Assembly (NCBI RefSeq): GCF_938036805.1
Contig: NZ_CALHWC010000065.1
Span: forward strand, 1 to 9,547
DNA length: 9,547 bases
Source: an uncultured Streptococcus sp.
Lineage (GTDB): Bacteria; Bacillota; Bacilli; Lactobacillales; Streptococcaceae
Direction: 5' to 3'
Part shown: positions 1 to 6,392 of the stretch, piece after piece
Layout: each line of letters begins with the position of its first letter
Numbering within the stretch: the stretch's first letter is position 1
Notes under the pieces: model-generated
What the model was told of the DNA's origin: nothing
Seen by the model: only the letters and a program-made list of their open reading frames with translations
Database searches by the model: none
Program-made: the position numbers and the translations under genes

Positions 1-113
1 TCTTTGCCCTCCGTCTCCTGTCAGTAGAGGATCAGGCTATCGCGACAGCTTTGGCGGATTTTGCTGAAGAACAAGGAAAAATCGCTGAGGAGTCAAGCAA
101 TGAGCTCATCTAA
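1..113 (+). CDS. purE: PurE C-terminus (partial), N5-carboxyaminoimidazole ribonucleotide mutase
   Basis: The left edge cuts this gene. Reading from base 3 gives 36 codons before a TAA at 111-113. The peptide starts FALRLLSVED and ends EESSNELI, which fits the C-terminal helix of class I PurE. PurE converts N5-CAIR, the product of PurK, into CAIR in purine biosynthesis. The catalytic part lies outside the window, so the call rests on the tail sequence and on the classic purE-purK order. The last 14 bases overlap purK, implying translational coupling. Confidence 0.85.
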   Translation, partial: FALRLLSVEDQAIATALADFAEEQGKIAEESSNELI

Positions 114-1179
114 AACAATCGGAATTATCGGTGGTGGTCAGCTGGGGCAGATGATGGCCATTTCGGCTATCTACATGGGGCACAAGGTTATCGCGCTGGA
201 TCCTGTGGCGGATTGCCCAGCCTCTCGCGTGGCGGAAATCATCGTGGCGCCTTATAACGATGTGGATGCTCTGCGTCAATTGGCGGAGCGATGCGATGTC
301 CTCACCTATGAGTTTGAAAATGTCGATGCTGACGGTTTGGATGCTGTCATCAAGGATGGTCAACTCCCTCAAGGGACAGACCTGCTCCGCATTTCTCAAA
401 ATCGCATCTTTGAAAAGGACTTTCTCTCAAACAAGGCTCAAGTCACCGTGGCACCATACAAGGTTATGACTTCTAGCCAAGACTTGGCAGATATGGACCT
501 GTCAAAAAACTATGTTCTCAAGACTGCGACTGGTGGCTATGATGGGCATGGGCAAAAGGTCATTCGCTCAGAAGCAGACTTGGAAGAAGCCTATGCATTA
601 GCAGATTCAGCCGACTGCGTTTTGGAAGAATTTGTCAACTTTGACCTTGAGATTTCTGTCATTGTATCTGGTAATGGTAAGGAGGTGACAGTCTTCCCAG
701 TTCAGGAAAATATTCACCGTAACAATATCCTGTCTAAGACCATTGTGCCAGCCCGCATTTCAGAAAGTCTGGCTGACAAGGCTAAAGCAATGGCTGTGCG
801 AATCGCAGAACAACTGAACCTGTCTGGAACCCTTTGTGTGGAAATGTTTGCGACAGCCAATGACATCATTGTCAACGAGATTGCCCCACGGCCACACAAC
901 TCTGGACACTACTCGATTGAAGCCTGCGACTTCTCCCAGTTTGACACCCATATCCTGGGCGTTCTCGGAGCACCATTACCAGCTATCAAACTGCATGCGC
1001 CTGCTGTTATGCTCAATGTTCTCGGCCAGCATATCGAGGCCGCTGAACAATATGTCACAGAAAATCCAAGCGCCCACCTCCACCTGTATGGTAAAATAGA
1101 AGCGAAGCACAACCGCAAGATGGGACACGTGACTTTGTTTAGTGATGTGCCAGATAAGGTGGTTGAGTTTGGGGAGTAA
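100..1179 (+). CDS. purK: PurK, N5-carboxyaminoimidazole ribonucleotide synthase (ATP-grasp)
   Basis: PurK uses ATP and bicarbonate to carboxylate aminoimidazole ribonucleotide to N5-CAIR in cytoplasmic purine synthesis. The protein has 359 residues. Residues 7-19 carry the glycine-rich GIIGGGQLGQMM motif. The ATP-grasp core shows K141 and the loop GGYDGHGQ at 145-152, then EE at 176-177, E248, NE at 259-260 and APRPHNSGH at 262-270. The ATG at 100 is preferred to the upstream in-frame TTG at 61, because GAGGAG (87-92) lies 7 bases before it and it gives a normal N-terminus. The 3' end is unusual: the protein stops at ...VVEFGE because a structured repeat begins at the stop codon. GAA GGG AAT GAT TTT TAG at 1282-1299 looks like the displaced original tail, which would restore about 363 residues. 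The loss of four terminal residues is unlikely to destroy activity (inference). Confidence 0.97.
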   Translation: MSSSKTIGIIGGGQLGQMMAISAIYMGHKVIALDPVADCPASRVAEIIVAPYNDVDALRQLAERCDVLTYEFENVDADGLDAVIKDGQLPQGTDLLRISQNRIFEKDFLSNKAQVTVAPYKVMTSSQDLADMDLSKNYVLKTATGGYDGHGQKVIRSEADLEEAYALADSADCVLEEFVNFDLEISVIVSGNGKEVTVFPVQENIHRNNILSKTIVPARISESLADKAKAMAVRIAEQLNLSGTLCVEMFATANDIIVNEIAPRPHNSGHYSIEACDFSQFDTHILGVLGAPLPAIKLHAPAVMLNVLGQHIEAAEQYVTENPSAHLHLYGKIEAKHNRKMGHVTLFSDVPDKVVEFGE

Positions 1180-1281
1180 GACAGGACCCCAGTTATAAGG
1201 TCCGTCGTCTTACCCCTGCAAGGTTGACTAGGCTTGTCGTAGCTGATAAAGTCAGCAAGAGAAGTCAGTCAACTACTGTTA
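1173..1281 (+). repeat. Structured repeat, copy A (two hairpin modules) at the purK 3' end
   Basis: Module 1 is a hairpin: GTAAGAC (1176-1182) pairs with GTCTTAC (1207-1213), and GGACC (1184-1188) pairs with GGTCC (1199-1203). Module 2 pairs GTTGACT (1223-1229) with AGTCAAC (1267-1273) around an inner stem, GCTGAT (1242-1247) with GTCAGC (1251-1256). The same order of conserved blocks (GACAG, CGTCGTC, GCA, GTTGA, TAGG, AGCTGAT, TCAGC, TCAAC, ACTG) is found on the minus strand of 6365-6540, so the two are family members. Copy A lacks the third hairpin module of copy B. No T-run follows either hairpin, so it does not look like a terminator for purK and may instead shape the polycistronic RNA. 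The exact ends are uncertain by several bases. BOX, RUP and SPRITE are known pneumococcal repeat families; I cannot assign this one from memory. Confidence 0.8.
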
Positions 1282-1298
1282 GAAGGGAATGATTTTTA

Positions 1299-1967
1299 GT
1301 GGATAAGTTTTTTACAAATGAACACGGTTATTTTAATTGGCAATCTGTATTAGCGATTGTAGGGATTCTTGGCTTTTTTTGGGGGATTTATATCTATGTT
1401 GATAAACGAAAATCGAAGGTACAAGAACGAAAAATACAAAGTCAAGTACAAAAACAAGAAAAATTAACGGAACCTTATAACGAGTTAATTAGGGTAATAT
1501 CTTTATTTCCAAATAGATCTCCATTTGATGTCATGAATCTATTACCGTATGACTGTAAATTTAAATTTGAATTAGAAAACTTTGATACTGTGAATAGAAT
1601 TTTGGAAATTCAGATTAAGGAAAATTATCAAAAGCGATTAGAGCGAAAAGGTCTTACTTATCAAGATGAAGAAGATATCAAAACAGAAATTCGGAATAGA
1701 GAATACTGTATCAAGGAAATAGAAAAAATCAAAAATCAGTATTTTTTAGCTAAGAAAGAATATGAACGACTTAGAAGTACCGATAAGATTATTGAATTGT
1801 ATGCCAGTCAAGATGTAAAAAATTGCTTAGTCAAGTTTGATGGTACTTGGCACAGAGCTTTTATTACAGGTAGACCTTTAGAATATAACGATGGTAGAAA
1901 CAATAGATTGGATGATATTCGTTGGGAACTTGAGCAAGTCATAAGGGCTGACCTAGGTATTATTTAA
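1299..1967 (+). CDS. Membrane-anchored protein of unknown function, 222 aa
   Basis: I do not recognise this family. Residues about 15-34 form one hydrophobic segment (SVLAIVGILGFFWGIYIY), followed at once by the basic DKRKSK, so the predicted topology is N-terminus outside and a cytoplasmic body of about 185 residues. Residues 38-56 and 100-160 are highly charged and probably helical or coiled-coil (for example EEDIKTEIRNREYCIKEIEK). The C-terminal part contains KFDGTWHRAFITGRP (179-193) and ends in ADLGII. The GTG at 1299 is the only sensible start: GAAGGGA (1282-1288) is 10 bases upstream, and the nearby ATG at 1318 is out of frame. The G of that GTG is also the last base of the inferred original purK stop. 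The gene is much more AT-rich by eye than purK, like the kinase gene downstream, which suggests transfer. The next gene follows after 15 bases. Confidence 0.8.
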   Translation: MDKFFTNEHGYFNWQSVLAIVGILGFFWGIYIYVDKRKSKVQERKIQSQVQKQEKLTEPYNELIRVISLFPNRSPFDVMNLLPYDCKFKFELENFDTVNRILEIQIKENYQKRLERKGLTYQDEEDIKTEIRNREYCIKEIEKIKNQYFLAKKEYERLRSTDKIIELYASQDVKNCLVKFDGTWHRAFITGRPLEYNDGRNNRLDDIRWELEQVIRADLGII

Positions 1968-1982
1968 AAGGGAGACATTGAT

Positions 1983-2210
1983 ATGATTCAAATTATTGTC
2001 AACGCTTTTGTGGAGGAAGGAAAAGAAATCGCTGTTGTGGAAGTGCTCTTTGCCAGTACCGACCATGAAAAAGTAAAAGTCAAATATCAGGAATTAAAGA
2101 TTGAATATCCAGACAATTATCTGGCTATCTATGATTTGCCATTGGATACAGTTCTAAGTAGCTTGCCGCACTATCCGTCGGTGGCGATAAGCAAGGAGGA
2201 GTTTGATTAG
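1983..2210 (+). CDS. Small conserved protein, 75 aa, paralogue of the protein at 3002-3235
   Basis: I cannot assign a function. The protein begins MIQIIVNAFVEEGK and contains DHEKVKVKYQEL and NYLAIYDLPLDT. It is acidic, has no membrane segment or signal peptide, and could form a small alpha/beta fold. By hand alignment about 53 of 75 positions match the 77-residue protein downstream, with differences spread evenly and the reading frame intact, so both copies appear to have been selected as proteins. AAGGGAG (1968-1974) gives a well-placed ribosome site 8 bases before the ATG. The likely ancestral position is directly after purK, as still seen in the second copy. Here the repeat and the membrane-protein gene separate it from purK. 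The stop lies 3 bases before the racemase start, and its 3' end carries the AAGGAGG that probably serves the racemase. Confidence 0.85.
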   Translation: MIQIIVNAFVEEGKEIAVVEVLFASTDHEKVKVKYQELKIEYPDNYLAIYDLPLDTVLSSLPHYPSVAISKEEFD

Positions 2211-2213
2211 TCT

Positions 2214-2906
2214 ATGAAAACTATCGGTCTGATTGGTGGTATGAGTTGGGAAAGTACCACATCTTACTACAAAATCATCAACGAAACCATCAAAAAAGAG
2301 CTGGGTGGCTTGCATTCAGCTAAGATTCTACTTTATAGTGTTGATTTTGCAGAGATTGAGCATTATCAGGCAGTTGGAGACTGGGAGAAAAGCGGTCAAC
2401 TTTTGACAGATATTGCTCAGCGCTTGGAGCAAGCAGGTGCGGATTTCATCGTTATTTGTACCAACACCATGCACAAGGTTGCTCCTCAGATACAAGAAAA
2501 GATTACGATTCCAATCTTGCATATTGCGCAGGCAACTGCGCAGGCCTTGTTGGCTGACGGTATTCAAAAAGTTGGCCTCCTAGGAACCAAGTACACCATG
2601 ACTCAAGATTTTTACAAGGAAAAATTAATAGAGTCTGGGTTAGAAGTGCTGATTCCAGACCAAGCTGGTATTACAGAAGTCAATCGGATTATTTATGACG
2701 AGCTCTGTCTAGGTGATATCAACGGAAGCTCAAAGCAGACTTATCTTACCGTTATAGATGATTTGAAAAAAGCAGGCGCTGAAGCTGTTATCTTGGGGTG
2801 TACCGAGATTGGTCTCCTCGTCAAGCAATCCGATACTGACCTGCCTCTCTATGACACAACAGTGATTCATGCAGAGAAAGCAGCGGAGTGGGCGGTAAAT
2901 AAATGA
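2214..2906 (+). CDS. Aspartate/glutamate racemase family protein
   Basis: Members of this cofactor-independent family interconvert L- and D-aspartate or glutamate (some act on related acids) using two cysteines as acid and base in the cytoplasm. Both are present: C82 in VICTNTMH and C196 in ILGCTEIGL. The N-terminus has the family signature IGLIGGMSWEST (4-15). The length of 230 residues is normal for this family and shorter than a typical MurI glutamate racemase, and the GGMSWEST start fits the aspartate racemase/YgeA-like branch better than MurI. The ATG at 2214 is used with AAGGAGG at 2193-2199, a rather long spacing of 14 bases that suggests coupling to the preceding stop. The TGA at 2904-2906 overlaps an ATG opening a short frame with PurK-tail similarity. 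The gene sits between two copies of the small paralogous gene. Substrate preference cannot be read from sequence alone. Confidence 0.9.
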   Translation: MKTIGLIGGMSWESTTSYYKIINETIKKELGGLHSAKILLYSVDFAEIEHYQAVGDWEKSGQLLTDIAQRLEQAGADFIVICTNTMHKVAPQIQEKITIPILHIAQATAQALLADGIQKVGLLGTKYTMTQDFYKEKLIESGLEVLIPDQAGITEVNRIIYDELCLGDINGSSKQTYLTVIDDLKKAGAEAVILGCTEIGLLVKQSDTDLPLYDTTVIHAEKAAEWAVNK

Positions 2907-2992
2907 TTATAGAAGACAAGCACAACCGTAAGGCAGTGTTTAGTGATGCGCTAAATAGTGTGGTTGAATTAGGGGAAGGGATTGATTTTTAG
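2903..2992 (+). pseudogene. Remnant of a second purK 3' end
   Basis: The short frame ATG (2903) to TAG (2990-2992) encodes 29 residues: IIEDKHNRKAV, then FSDALNSVVELGE, then GIDF. It matches the end of PurK (IEAKHNRK at 333-340, FSD at 347-349, VVEFGE at 354-359), with an in-frame loss of four codons after HNRK. At the DNA level the match begins near 2909 (ATAGAAG) and runs to the stop. The remnant keeps the terminal GIDF that the intact purK here has lost; a displaced version of it remains at 1282-1299. It is followed after 9 bases by the 77-residue gene, so 2909-3235 preserves what looks like the original purK to small-gene junction. The ATGA overlap with the racemase stop means it could be translated, but I would treat it as a scar. 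Confidence 0.85.
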
Positions 2993-3001
2993 GAGAAGGC
3001 T

Positions 3002-3235
3002 ATGATTCAAATCATCGTTAACGCATTTGTTGAAAAGGGTAAGACTGGAGCAGTCGTCGAAGTCTTGTATGCTAGTAGTGATCATGAAAAAGTGAGAGCT
3101 AAGTATGAAGAGTTGGTTGCTCAATATTCTGAAAACTATTTAGCTATCTATGATGTCCCGTTAGATACTGATTTGAATACACTAGATCACTGTCCATCTG
3201 TATGGATTGGGAAAGAAGAGTTTGAGGAGGAGTGA
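3002..3235 (+). CDS. Small conserved protein, 77 aa, paralogue of the protein at 1983-2210
   Basis: Function is unknown. The sequence begins MIQIIVNAFVEKGK, contains DHEKVRAKYEEL and NYLAIYDVPLDT, and ends in an acidic KEEFEEE. It is about 70 percent identical by hand alignment to the 75-residue protein 1 kb upstream and is two residues longer. No membrane segment or signal is visible. The start is fixed by GGAG/GAAGG at 2992-2999, just after the purK-remnant stop. Its position directly behind a purK tail suggests it is the ancestral, syntenic copy that normally lies between purK and purB in this group (inference). The GAGGAGGAG that encodes its C-terminal glutamates (3224-3232) also serves as the ribosome site of the kinase gene, whose ATG is 4 bases past this stop. 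Confidence 0.85.
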   Translation: MIQIIVNAFVEKGKTGAVVEVLYASSDHEKVRAKYEELVAQYSENYLAIYDVPLDTDLNTLDHCPSVWIGKEEFEEE

Positions 3236-3239
3236 GGTT

Positions 3240-5063
3240 ATGAATTTAACTGATGAAGCTATTGAAAATCTCAAAAAGAGATTTAGCATTGATGAAATTT
3301 TGGAATCTAATAATTTTAGTTTTATTCGAATTCTAGGTCAGGGTGGTCAGGGTGTAGTAGTTTTAGCAACTGATAATACTGGGATAGAAAAAGCTGTAAA
3401 AATTATGCAACTACCAACTTCCGGAGGTCGAGCAAATAAAGTTAAAATTGATAGATTAAAGCAAGATCTTGATTTTTGTTTAAACGACAATCATCCTAAT
3501 ATTATTCGTTATGATAATTATGGAGAATTTCCTAAAGACGAAGAAGTTAAAACAAAATTCTTTTATGCGGTCATGGATTATTATCCCCAAACTCTGAGAG
3601 ATGTAATTAATCATCGTGAAGATTATTCTCCTTTACAAAGATTGGATTTATTAATTCAATTAATAAAAGCAGTGAATGCTGCACATGACAAGAGGATTAT
3701 TCATAGAGATATTAAACCAGAAAATGTATTAATTAATGGATATCACCTTGTTTTAAGTGACTTTGGTATTGCACATTTTGAGGACGCTGGACTGACAGTC
3801 GCAGATGACCTTCTAGTTAATAGAAATTACCTTTCTCCTGAACAAAAAATAGAGGGTGATGCTCTCACTATTACTTTTGCCTCGGATATCTATTCTTTAG
3901 GTTTAATTATTAATGAGTGTTTTACTGGTGAAAATCCAGCAGGTTCTGACTATCGGCATATTGAACAATATTATCCATATTTATTTGAGTTGGACAATCT
4001 GGTTGATAGGATGATGAGCTATAGAGCTGATGAACGGCCAACGGCTGATAGTGTAAGAATTAAATTGAAGATTTATAACCATGATATAAGAAATCAACTT
4101 GATGAAATTAAAGACAGTCTTAGAACTGAGATGATAGATGAAGATTCTATTTTACAAACAGCAGCTGAAGATTTGATATTTAGTGATCATGCATTGAAAG
4201 ATTTAAACGATGGTGCATTGCAAAAATTAAATCCGGATTACCATTGTTCGTTATCATATAGTGTAACTGAAGATTTATATTCAAATTTTATACAGCATCG
4301 TTTGCTGGCTGAATGTGAAAAGAAATTTACAGATGAAAGTCATAATTATTTAGATGGTGAATACTACGAACCACTTAATATTAATCATAAAGGGGAGCAT
4401 GAGTATCTTTATGACCGTATGAAAGAAATTCTGATAAATATTGGTGGGAATAAAATTCTTTCAAGTAAGATTTTAAAATTATTTATTTCTTGTCAAGACT
4501 ATCAATGTGAAGAAATTTTAAGAGAAGTTGATCAAATAATTACGGTTTCTGAAGACAACATAATTGATGTTCCAGTGCTTTGGTTAGTTAAATATTTAAG
4601 AAGCAATGCTTTTACTTTCGACTCTAACTTCAATGGTGATAAATTATTCGAGCATGTTAAACTAGTTGAATTTCGTGAGAATAAAGTGGGGACGCCACTA
4701 GAATTAGCACTGTTTGAAAATCAGTTAGATTCTTTCAAAAAAAGGGATGAGAAACTTTTAACGATTCTTAATACAGTTAAGAAACAGTATCATATAGAAT
4801 TTGATCAGATTAGTCGAGAAAATTACTCTTTGAAGTTCGATAATGCATTTAATGCTGGTAGTTTTGACAAATTTAAAGAATACTGTATTTCAAAGACAGA
4901 ACCAGGTTCAACATTTGAAGCAGATGTACATGATATGTTAAGTAATTTAAAGGAAAATATAAATGAAGGGGTTATTGAATTGATTGTCTCTAAGGATTGG
5001 GATGTAGAAGTTACATTAAGAAAGATTTTTATTAATTTAATTAGGGAAGGAGAGACAAAATGA
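3240..5063 (+). CDS. Hanks-type Ser/Thr protein kinase with large C-terminal region of unknown function
   Basis: This 607-residue protein has an N-terminal kinase domain (about 27-280) with the hallmarks of an active enzyme: glycine loop GQGGQGVV (33-40), K54 in KAVKIM, HRDIKPEN (155-162) with catalytic D157, K159 and N162, DFG (174-176), the APE-like YLSPEQ (197-202), D216 in SDIYSLG, and R266 in ERPTADS. At the alpha-C glutamate position my alignment gives D76. Residues about 285-607 are charged, probably mainly helical, and I recognise no domain in them. There is no transmembrane helix and no PASTA repeat, so it is not the housekeeping StkP/PknB kinase. The start at 3240 is chosen over an in-frame TTG at 3207 because GAGGAGGAG lies 7 bases upstream and the TTG sits inside the previous gene. 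The gene is AT-rich compared with purB. Its stop overlaps purB (ATGA), and its last codons carry the purB ribosome site. A role in phage sensing, as known for staphylococcal Stk2, is only an analogy. Confidence 0.93.
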   Translation: MNLTDEAIENLKKRFSIDEILESNNFSFIRILGQGGQGVVVLATDNTGIEKAVKIMQLPTSGGRANKVKIDRLKQDLDFCLNDNHPNIIRYDNYGEFPKDEEVKTKFFYAVMDYYPQTLRDVINHREDYSPLQRLDLLIQLIKAVNAAHDKRIIHRDIKPENVLINGYHLVLSDFGIAHFEDAGLTVADDLLVNRNYLSPEQKIEGDALTITFASDIYSLGLIINECFTGENPAGSDYRHIEQYYPYLFELDNLVDRMMSYRADERPTADSVRIKLKIYNHDIRNQLDEIKDSLRTEMIDEDSILQTAAEDLIFSDHALKDLNDGALQKLNPDYHCSLSYSVTEDLYSNFIQHRLLAECEKKFTDESHNYLDGEYYEPLNINHKGEHEYLYDRMKEILINIGGNKILSSKILKLFISCQDYQCEEILREVDQIITVSEDNIIDVPVLWLVKYLRSNAFTFDSNFNGDKLFEHVKLVEFRENKVGTPLELALFENQLDSFKKRDEKLLTILNTVKKQYHIEFDQISRENYSLKFDNAFNAGSFDKFKEYCISKTEPGSTFEADVHDMLSNLKENINEGVIELIVSKDWDVEVTLRKIFINLIREGETK

Positions 5064-6355
5064 TCGAACGTTATTCACGCCCTGAGATGGCGAATATTTG
5101 GAGTGAAGAAAATAAATACCGTGCTTGGCTTGAGGTGGAAATCTTGGCTGACGAGGCATGGGCTGAGTTGGGAGAAATCCCTAAGGAAGATGTGGCTTTG
5201 ATTCGCGAGAAGGCGGACTTTGACATCGACCGTATTTTGGAGATTGAGCAAGAGACTCGTCACGATGTGGTTGCCTTTACACGTGCGGTTTCTGAGACTC
5301 TTGGCGAAGAACGCAAGTGGGTGCACTATGGTTTGACTTCTACCGACGTGGTGGATACAGCCTACGGTTACCTCTACAAGCAAGCCAACGACATCATCCG
5401 TCGTGACCTTGAAAACTTCACCAACATCATCGCTGACAAGGCTAAGGAGCACAAGTTCACCATTATGATGGGTCGTACCCACGGTGTGCATGCGGAGCCT
5501 ACAACCTTTGGTCTTAAATTGGCGACTTGGTACAGCGAAATGAAGCGCAATATCGAGCGTTTCGAGCATGCGGCTGCTGGTGTGGAAGCTGGTAAGATTT
5601 CTGGTGCGGTTGGGAACTTTGCCAACATCCCACCATTTGTAGAGCAATACGTCTGCGACAAGCTTGGTATCCGTGCTCAAGAAATCTCTACACAGGTGCT
5701 TCCTCGTGACCTTCATGCTGAGTACTTTGCAGTTCTTGCGAGCATCGCAACTTCCATCGAGCGCATGGCAACGGAAATCCGTGGTTTGCAGAAGTCTGAG
5801 CAACGCGAAGTAGAAGAATTCTTTGCTAAAGGGCAAAAAGGTTCATCAGCAATGCCTCACAAACGCAATCCTATCGGTTCTGAAAACATGACAGGTCTGG
5901 CGCGTGTCATTCGTGGCCACATGATTACAGCCTATGAAAACGTGGCTCTCTGGCACGAACGTGATATTTCCCACTCATCAGCTGAGCGCATCATCACACC
6001 AGACACGACCATCTTGATCGACTACATGCTCAACCGTTTTGGAAATATCGTTAAGAACTTGACAGTCTTTCCAGAAAATATGATCCGCAACATGAACTCT
6101 ACTTTTGGTCTTATCTTTAGCCAACGTGCGATGTTGACTTTGATCGAGAAAGGTATGACCCGTGAGCAAGCCTATGACTTGGTACAGCCAAAGACTGCCC
6201 AGTCTTGGGACAATCAAGTGGACTTCAAACCGCTCCTCGAGGCGGATCCAGAAGTCACTTCCCGTCTGACTCAAGAAGAGATTGATGAAATCTTCAACCC
6301 TACTTACTACACGAAGCGCGTAGATGAAATCTTCAAGCGCGTAGGCTTAGATTAA
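5060..6355 (+). CDS. purB: PurB, adenylosuccinate lyase
   Basis: PurB performs two eliminations of fumarate: SAICAR to AICAR in de novo purine synthesis, and adenylosuccinate to AMP. The 431-residue length is normal for the Firmicute form. Visible motifs are RYSRPEM (4-10), TRHDV (66-70), the general-acid region GRTHGVHAEPT (138-148) with H141, and the fumarase/aspartase superfamily signature GSSAMPHKRNP (261-271), whose serine loop is catalytic. The start is ATG 5060, preceded by AAGGAG (5047-5052) at 7-base spacing. This site lies within the 3' end of the kinase gene, and the start overlaps the kinase stop by ATGA. purB expression may therefore depend partly on translation of an accessory gene. 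Base composition returns to that of purK. The gene is followed by the terminator-like repeat at 6365-6540. Confidence 0.98.
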   Translation: MIERYSRPEMANIWSEENKYRAWLEVEILADEAWAELGEIPKEDVALIREKADFDIDRILEIEQETRHDVVAFTRAVSETLGEERKWVHYGLTSTDVVDTAYGYLYKQANDIIRRDLENFTNIIADKAKEHKFTIMMGRTHGVHAEPTTFGLKLATWYSEMKRNIERFEHAAAGVEAGKISGAVGNFANIPPFVEQYVCDKLGIRAQEISTQVLPRDLHAEYFAVLASIATSIERMATEIRGLQKSEQREVEEFFAKGQKGSSAMPHKRNPIGSENMTGLARVIRGHMITAYENVALWHERDISHSSAERIITPDTTILIDYMLNRFGNIVKNLTVFPENMIRNMNSTFGLIFSQRAMLTLIEKGMTREQAYDLVQPKTAQSWDNQVDFKPLLEADPEVTSRLTQEEIDEIFNPTYYTKRVDEIFKRVGLD

Positions 6356-6392
6356 ACAAAAAAGATGAGGCTGGGACGAAAGTCCCAGCCTC
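6356..6392 (-). terminator. Leftward Rho-independent terminator (module 3 of repeat copy B)
   Basis: On the minus strand the 11-bp GC-rich stem (6367-6377 with 6382-6392) is followed by CATCTTTTTTGTTT, a good U-tract. It would stop leftward transcripts coming from the regulator gene before they enter purB antisense. On the plus strand only TCAATTGTC follows the stem, so it is weak in that direction. Confidence 0.7.

Noticed and set aside
61..99. N-terminal extension of PurK from a TTG at 61
   Set aside because: The ATG at 100 has a clear GAGGAG at good spacing and gives the normal PurK N-terminus; the extension lies within purE.
1176..1213. Terminator for purK at the first hairpin of copy A
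   Set aside because: No T-run follows, and genes continue co-directionally downstream to purB.
1224..1252. Promoter-like TTGACT-17-TAAAGT inside repeat copy A
   Set aside because: The -10 is poor and both boxes fall on the paired arms of module 2, so conservation there is explained by the hairpin.
1173..1281. CRISPR array or riboswitch in the purK 3' region
   Set aside because: There are no regularly spaced repeats. The structure is explained by the repeat family shared with 6365-6540, and I recognise no riboswitch motif.
2214..2906. Housekeeping glutamate racemase MurI
   Set aside because: The N-terminal GLIGGMSWEST signature and 230-residue length fit the aspartate/glutamate racemase (YgeA-like) branch better than MurI.
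5075..5836. 253-codon open frame on the minus strand inside purB
   Set aside because: It is antisense to a conserved, well-motifed gene, has no plausible ribosome site and resembles no family; long antisense frames are common opposite codon-biased genes.
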